Assembly: GCA_963082875.1 (NCBI GenBank)
Contig: OY720097.1
Span: 19,104,501-19,168,500, forward strand
Reading direction: 5' to 3'
DNA from: Corella eumyota
Lineage: Eukaryota > Chordata > Ascidiacea > Phlebobranchia > Corellidae
Length of the DNA stretch: 64,000 bases
Made by a program: the position numbers and the translations under genes. Every line of letters begins with the position of its first letter. Within the stretch, counting starts at the first letter, position 1. Under the pieces are notes generated by a model. That model ran no database searches. It was not told the DNA's origin and saw nothing but the letters and a program-made list of their open reading frames with translations. Positions 57,478-64,000 of this stretch are shown piece after piece.

Positions 57478-60400
57478 TTAACCATAAGATGGTGGATCTG
57501 ACATAGCTGAATGTGTACTCGGTGTGCTTACTTCCCCGCAACATTTTAATGATCTTTCTTGTTCCAAATTCTCAAGTTGTTTGTCTAAAGCGTATTTGTA
57601 GACGAAACTTTTATCCGCGGGACCCCATTCAGGATCGCAGCTTAGAACAGCTTTCAATCTCTGTTTTAAAATTAACACATTATAAAATACATCATACAAA
57701 AGGCTTCGTGTTAATTAGACATACTCATCAATTTACATTGGTGTGCTTTTACAATTATGTAATCACATGTACAAATTAAGAAGATTCTTTTAAAAACTTC
57801 CTATTTACTTTTTCTTTTAACTAAAATTACCTGCATAAATGACCCTTTAGCTCTTGGGTGATATTTTAGTTGATAAGCAGCCCAACCCGGTATCATAATA
57901 ATGGAAAATATTGCAGACAGCCACCCTAATACTTCAGACCAGGTTGGGTAAGGGTCGTTATTATACGTCACAGCAGCGTAGAACGAGAGATGTGTGATGA
58001 TCAAGCCCTTAAAAATAATATTTCTTTTTAAATATTACGCCAAATGTAAAGTACATTTTTTAACAAATGTATTTTACTATTTAAAAAAACGCCCATAAAA
58101 ATAAAAAGGTTGATGGTATATGCTGAATGCGAATATTTAACGTTGTTGTTACCTTACTATTATACACTATTTATATTGATACTTACAGAGATACAAATCG
58201 GAGTAATAACCAACCAGGTTGCTTTCCAATATTGCCATAAAAAGGGAGTGTGTCCAATCATGCATTTTATATCGTACAAGAACCGATCAACGCCTATAAA
58301 AAGTGCAATTAGAAAGCTTAGTCTTCGTGCTATAAAAAAGTAGTAAAGTAAATATTTGATCTGTACACTGTAGTAAATAAGTTGGTTGACGATTTTACTA
58401 ACCATATATCCAAGCGATGCAGCCAATTTCTCCTAAAGCAACAACCATTAAAGGAAACCCAGAAGCATACCAATCAATTAGATTAACCCAATACATTCCA
58501 CTCTAAACATTAAATGGCAATGTATTATAAATATACTTTAACAACATCAAAATCTTATTTAATAATTTAACCACATTTTAATACAATCTATAGTTGTTTG
58601 ATACAAATGTATGTTTAATTACCAACCTCTGTCACCATTGGAATAGCAAGCAAAAATTGTATAGTACAAAGAGATCCGATAAAAATTGCTTTGTTTTTAC
58701 GAAGCCAGGTATATTCGTCTGATAAACCACAGACAACTGCTTCAATCATTCCAAACTAAACCCAAAATAAGAAGTTAGAAAGAGTTTAAATATTTCTGGT
58801 AAATGTTTGTGGTATTTCAAATAGTTCGAATATATAAGCTTGTAATTTTTTGTTTGATGTCACGTTTTTTTAGATTTTTTGCAAAAGTTTATGAAATACC
58901 ACAAACTTTATGGCAATCCTGTAAAAGAAAAATTCTGTGCTTTGCAAAGGTTAAATAAAAGGTTTCAAAAGTGTAAAACCATGAAAGGCTAGGAAAAACA
59001 GCCCTTGTATAAAAGATTACATGTACAAATAATGCACCGAAAAAATATAAACAGTAAAATACAAAGAACTTGCCACCACATAAATTTTTTAAGAAATTGC
59101 TCCACAAAAATACAAAATTGTTAAAGGTTTTTTTTAAAACTTTTAATTTATAAAATAGACTTGTAATTTTTCGGCAGCAATTTATTAAAAATGTTATGTT
59201 CAGCATGTAAAAAGGGAAGTAAAAGTAAAAAATTGTTTTAATAAAAAAGTTATTTCTGTTCCTGTAAAATACTAGGATTTTTACGAATTTTTTCACTAGG
59301 AATTTATGCCATATTAAAACTATTTGATAGTGGCCTTGCTAAATTAAACTTATTTTAACATTACTTTTTGTGACAAATTATTTTTACTCTAAATAACGTA
59401 GATTTAAACGTAAGTAAAACATGCCTTTAACAAATTGTTTTTGGAGCTGATTATATAACTTTAACTTATGGCAGATGATGATAAATGCAAAAAGATTTAA
59501 GATAAAATGGTTAAATTTTAAACAATGATAAATTAAGTTGACTTTAAAGTATATTAAAATATACAACGAATGCTGTTAATAGATCAATTGGTATAGCAAA
59601 GCATATAGAAAAATCGAACCACTTGGCATAATAGAAAAACGAAACAAATTACACTTTTGAATGATTACCGGTTTATACCATTGGACTGGGCCGGTCTAGT
59701 GAGGGCTGTTGCTGTCTCAAGCCTGGAGCAGAACCCCCCGTACCCATACTCATAATTCTATACACCACATAACACAAAGAGGAAAATTTTTCGTTAGTAT
59801 ATACACACTCATACACCATAACCATTTTACACCATAAGTGTTCACACCTACAAGAGTCTAACTCTTTGGTGTAATAAGTATATCAATTTAATATAAATCG
59901 TCAAAAGCACAAGGACAAAACTTGGAAAAAAAAACTTTCTAGAATTAAAAACGTTTGTTTGTCGTTGCATTTTTGACAGATTATACTAAATGGACATTAC
60001 TGAAATTGGGTACTTTCTAACATGCAAATTAATTTGGATTTGATAAACAAAAATACTTTTAAACCGTTTTTTAAAACGCATTTTAAGTATCTTGTTATCA
60101 AATTTTGAAATTTGTCCATTTTTTCATGCAACAATGTGATGTTGCATTCCATATATAATCTCACTCATTCACATAACAACAAAAACATTTAAAAAAAGTA
60201 ATAACATAAATAAGAATAACATTTTCCTGTAACACATAAGAAAAAAACAGTAGGTTAGATTTGTTTTGTGTAGAAAACTGGCAACGTATTTTCATGATTT
60301 AAACACATTTTCTAAATCCTATTTTACACTGAAATCAAAACATTTTATGTTTTCAAAAAAAGAAGTGCCATAGTAATATAACATATAATTTTTTGGTTTT

Positions 60401-63400
60401 TATAAATAAATATTTTTGCATAGTTGTATTGTTAAGCTTGTTATCTTAAATTAATATAGCACTTCTTATTTTGATAGGCCTACACATTTAATGATATTAT
60501 TATAAAAGTACCCACATACCTGTACTGTGGCTGTTTAATAATAAAAAAATTAAGTTATTTTGATTTCGAAAACCGGGAATTAAAACGAACTGCTTTTAGT
60601 CGAATATAATTTTGTTTGGATTGTGTTGTAAGAAAATATAGTTTAATAAAATATTGGTGTCATCAAATATTAAAACTTTAGCGCATTATATTAAATTGTT
60701 ATTTCCTTAAAATGTACTAAATTTGTTTATCTATTTTTTTTTTCTACAAAAAAATGTTGGCCAAATTTTAGCGCCTTAGCGAAAAAGTTGAAATTTTATT
60801 TTAAAAGATAATACTTAAATTGTAGTAAATGTGTATTTATAGCAATACTGTGTGGCCTTGTAAATTTTGGATATTTTGTAAAGTCGTTTTAGATTCCCGG
60901 TTACATTCAAAAATAAAATAAACAAAACGTTTTGTTACCTGGCTGTCGAGACCAAGATTAAAGAGCATGAAGAAAAATAAAAATGCAAACAAGGGGGCGA
61001 GCGGAAGGTTGGCCACTGCTGCGGGGTATGCCACAAAAGCGAGTCCAGCACCTTAAGTAAACAAATCACAAATTTTAGTCCTATTTTTTTTTTAATTTTA
61101 AATAAGATGTAATAACAGAGATCTTAAATGTTTGGTAGTGTTGTGAACCGGTCATGGCGTCGGACTACGAGCCGTAAGGTTTTGGGTTCGATCCGCACCA
61201 ATGTCACACTATTTGCCCTTGAGCCCGGCGCTCACGAATAGCTTAAACGCGTCCCAACCACACACCCCTACCCGATAAAAATTTAAAAAACCTATCCCCT
61301 TAGAACGATATGTAAAAAAATGTTTGGTTTTAGGTCTTAAACATTGGTGTACTTTTCTAAAAATTGCGTAATTTAAACAATCAAAAATTTGCGCAACAAT
61401 TTCGTTACATGATGTTTAACTTGCGTAAAAAGAGGCGACGGATTTGTAAAAGTCAAAGTTCAATATCTCTTACAGTTGACCTAAATACTTATTACGAGTC
61501 TAGACTTAAAGTTTGCACAATACAAATGCTGTTAAATTCACAACCAAGTCCAAAGGGCGATCAATTAACAAGTTCTGAGTAAAGGCGGTATTTTATAGTG
61601 CGATAACGATAACTTAATAAAATAACCAACAACGATCCTTAATATAAAGTCATAAAAATACGGTTTTAACCTTCAAGTTTGGATAATTGATTTATACAGC
61701 TGCATTTGCGATAACAAATTGCCAACAAAAGTTATATTTCAAGCGAATTTTTGTTGGAAATTTCCACCTGTTTACTGTTTTTGGGTGTATGTAATAAATG
61801 AGTTGACGACATTAACTCTACGCATTACGCCGCTAAAGGAAATAGCTATCAAGTTTCGGAAATTATTGCATATGTTAAAATATCGTGTTCTTGCTACAAT
61901 TTTACCCAATTTTATCCATTTTAAAACAAATTAGTAAACTATAATCTTGAAAGAAAAAGAAATGGCGGATGGAAATACACTGAAAGCTTCGATTTAAATT
62001 TGGCATTTATTTTTGTGTTATAATAAAAAATGTTAGGCAATTATTTGTTTTTTGTTACCTTGATCAACAACATCTTTCACTTCGCTGCCAGTTTGATGGG
62101 CCAGCGACCCTAACACTGAAAACACAACGAACCCAGCAAGAACACTTGAACAGCAATTGATTGTGCAGATCGATAACGCGTCTCTATAACAACAAAAGAT
62201 ATCCTAATAAAATATTTGCACTTTTGACTGTATTGTATTATTTTGCTAAGCCTTTTGAATGGTATCAAAAGAAAAAAATGGATTGTTTAAAGTCAACGCG
62301 TTAAAGTCAAATACTATGTATTTAATATGAAGGTTCATTTTGTTAATGTTTTAAGAAAATATTTTGCACTAATTTTGTTCCTTGAACTTAAATGTAAATA
62401 TTTGTCCCTTTAATCTGTTATTTACGACTGTAAAAGTTAACATAATATTTTCCTTTTTTGATATTACATTACACAATACAGCCTAAACGATCGAAAACAT
62501 TATATTATTATTTAAATGATAAACTCGTTTTTTTGAAAAACAACGAACTGGACTTTCTCCTTTAAGTTTAATGTTTACCCCGGTCCAGCACTTTAGTAGT
62601 TTATTTTTTTTAATTTTAATAAACAGGTTTTGATAATAATATGTTTACCATTTTACCCAAGAAAACAACTGCAAAAAAACAACAAAACATGTTTTTTAGA
62701 TTTAACTTTTCGTAACAAATAATTTCAAAGTTGTGTTGTTTTATTCTTAAATAAAACTTTTTGCTTAGTGGTCAGTTAAAATACACACTTTCATGTTGTT
62801 AGTTGTACCTGTAAACGTTGTTGTTAAACTTGTTAAGAGAGGAATATGACATCAGAACTCCCCATGCTGCCCCTAATGAGTAAAATATCTGCACAGCAGC
62901 ATCTGACCACACCTTTAACATAAAAACAACAAACGTTTATTAACCTGGTAACCTACTATAGTTTTCCTCAATGGAAAAACACTAAGCGGAAACACCTACT
63001 CGAATATCTTGCAGTTTGGTTACGTTCGGCTGAAGATAAAACCGAATTCCCTCTGATGCCCCTTCCTGTTGGACTCCGATTATTAGAAGTGAAATCAGGA
63101 CAAGATATGGAAAGGTGGCTGTGAAATAAACAACCTAGAAATGTATTAAAAAGTGGTTAGATTGGGTGAATATAAAAAACAAAATTCAATTTTTGATGAA
63201 AACAACTAAAGAGTTTGTATTATAAAAAAAATTGAAAATTCTGAAATATTTCAATTTTTTTTACCTAGGTTTTATAAACGTAGCCTAAATTTTAAACGAA
63301 ACGGTCAAATAACAATATTTTTAGCGAAAACGATATAACAAATTTTGTTCCAAATAAACAAATGTGTAATTTTACCTTTCCGGACCATTTGACTCCTTTA

Positions 63401-63508
63401 AATAAGCATACAAACACTACAACCCAAGCCAACGCAAGGAATCCAACCAACTCCCATTGCATGCCGCCTACCACGTCAATACTCTCCGTGATTCGCAAAA
63501 CCTTTCGA
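57478..63508 (-). CDS. SLC6-family Na+/Cl- amino-acid transporter (GlyT/ATB0+-like), C-terminal 434 residues, 10 exons
   Basis: Exons: 63508-63376, 63134-63000, 62912-62809, 62183-62059, 61051-60939, 58755-58627, 58502-58403, 58293-58187, 58007-57831, 57660-57478; 1,306 bp, in frame to the stop. The 5' exons (TM1-TM3) lie beyond the right edge. TM4 begins at [18 protein letters not shown]5 has [17 protein letters not shown]6 has [12 protein letters not shown] followed by [10 protein letters not shown], and TM7 [18 protein letters not shown]8 holds [35 protein letters not shown] and the tail motif DPEWGPA are typical of the amino-acid branch. Such proteins couple uptake of glycine, proline or neutral amino acids to Na+ and Cl-. 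Different segments resemble GlyT1, GlyT2 and SLC6A14, so the substrate is not assigned. A possible alternative first exon lies in the 2.2-kb intron (59679-59757). Confidence 0.92.
58756..60938 (-). other. SLC6 intron 5 (2.2 kb)
   Basis: AT-rich and without obvious repeats. The exception is a short CpG- and GC-rich island at 59679-59760, described separately as a candidate alternative first exon. Confidence 0.6.
59679..59757 (-). other. Candidate alternative first exon within the SLC6 gene
   Basis: On the minus strand a splice acceptor (gtgtatag) ends at 59758. Four bases later an ATG (59753-59751) opens 25 codons ([20 protein letters not shown]...) ending at a donor (CCAATG|GTATAA). The end is phase 0 and the next SLC6 exon starts in phase 0 at TTT GGA ATG. 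As an internal cassette it would be 79 bp and break the frame; as a 5' exon it fits. The product would begin near TM8. It is unlike its AT-rich surroundings. Confidence 0.4.
61136..61285 (+). mobile_element. tRNA-derived SINE, second family (B)
   Basis: It has a tRNA-like head of about 70 bp with B box GGTTCGATCC (near 61187), then 'cccttgagcccggcgctcacgaa' and a C- and A-rich tail ('cacacccctacccgataaaa'). It shares no 3' module with family A. It lies in an SLC6 intron. Boundaries are approximate. Confidence 0.65.
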
Positions 63509-64000
63509 CTGCATAAACAAAACTAAGTCAAGCAATGTATTACAATATAGTTTATTTTGTATGGAAATCGATTCTAAAGCAGTCCATCAATATGTCAATG
63601 GATTTCTAAGTTAACCAAAAATCAATGCGCGTTTTCTTTAAACAAAGATTGTATTCAATTATAAGCTGCTGTGGTTTGCTGGCCTATATTGATTTACTAA
63701 AACAAAGAAAAAGCAGCTTGTGGTGGTCTTATATATTTTGATACCCCGTGTAGTAGGATATTGTTGCAGTAGAAAATTTGAAAACGAAACAATGAACTCT
63801 AACTGCTCTAGTATGTTGTAAATTTTGAACTCTTTACACAGTTCAGTAAACAACGTGGGAATAGTAAGCAAGGCTAAGCATGTTATACTAAAGTTATATA
63901 ACAACAATGTTTAAAATTTTTTTATGTGTACCTCAATTATAGAACATTTAATGTTTATTTGCATAGATGTTTAGTGATTTATTTTAAATTTTACATCATA
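63509..64000 (-). other. SLC6 intron sequence to the window edge
   Basis: No upstream SLC6 exon could be recognised. The EL2/TM3 exon expected next is not encoded here on the minus strand. Confidence 0.6.

Noticed and set aside
58294-58330. Longer version of SLC6 exon 8 using an upstream acceptor at 58331
   Set aside because: It would insert residues in the conserved WIYGVDRF segment; the inner acceptor restores the family sequence exactly.
61141-61205. tRNA gene candidate with a B box
   Set aside because: It lacks a convincing acceptor stem and continues into a SINE body and tail, so it is the head of a tRNA-derived SINE.
63659-63907. Minus-strand 82-codon frame as an upstream SLC6 exon
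   Set aside because: It shows none of the EL2 or TM3 features of SLC6 and has no suitable donor in phase; it is probably intron sequence.
1-64000. Endogenous retrovirus, LTR, Polinton or other virus-like element
   Set aside because: No reverse transcriptase, integrase, capsid or envelope-like frame and no long direct terminal repeats were recognised on either strand.

Overview
The window is nuclear DNA from a small-genome chordate, most likely an ascidian tunicate such as Ciona. The reasons are AT-rich sequence, many short introns, a chordate gene set (CREB3L, EFCAB6, CPLANE1, MAEL, SETD6 and RAD51AP1 homologues), many tRNA-derived SINEs of one family, and 3' splice sites lying just upstream of several start codons, as expected in an animal with spliced-leader trans-splicing. 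All gene names come from remembered family sequence; no database search was run. Every multi-exon model below was joined by hand at GT-AG (once GC-AG) sites and keeps one open frame throughout.

Left part (1-20 kb, minus strand): the N-terminal 665 codons of a ciliary CPLANE1 homologue run off the left edge (1-4405). A 14-exon CREB3L1/2 (OASIS/BBF2H7) membrane-tethered bZIP factor follows (6626-19942). Its 6.8-kb intron carries a likely second first exon with three perfect CRE sites.

Middle part (21-39 kb, minus strand): a 21-exon EFCAB6-like EF-hand protein (20984-28372), an orphan seven-transmembrane protein (29717-31692), and a DDX6/Me31B RNA helicase (33189-39057).

Right part: LRPPRC-like mitochondrial PPR protein (40500-44045, +), maelstrom (44450-49386, +), histone H2A.Z (50482-51816, +), SETD6 lysine methyltransferase (52460-54874, -), RAD51AP1 (55073-57015, +), and most of an SLC6 amino-acid transporter whose 5' end lies off the right edge (57478-63508, -). 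SETD6 monomethylates H2A.Z in mammals, so H2A.Z and SETD6 lying tail to tail is a notable pairing. SETD6 and RAD51AP1 share a divergent promoter of about 200 bp.

Repeats: nine copies or fragments of one tRNA-derived SINE family, all inside introns; one SINE of another family; a foldback element with tRNA-like arms; one clear and one possible MITE; a 118-bp tandem duplication. No retroviral, Polinton or other virus-like element, CRISPR array or canonical tRNA/rRNA gene was recognised. I found no wholly new molecular system. The best leads are two phase-compatible alternative first exons (CREB3L and SLC6), the excess of TGACGTCA sites around CREB3L, the orphan 7TM protein, and a possible LRPPRC-MAEL operon.
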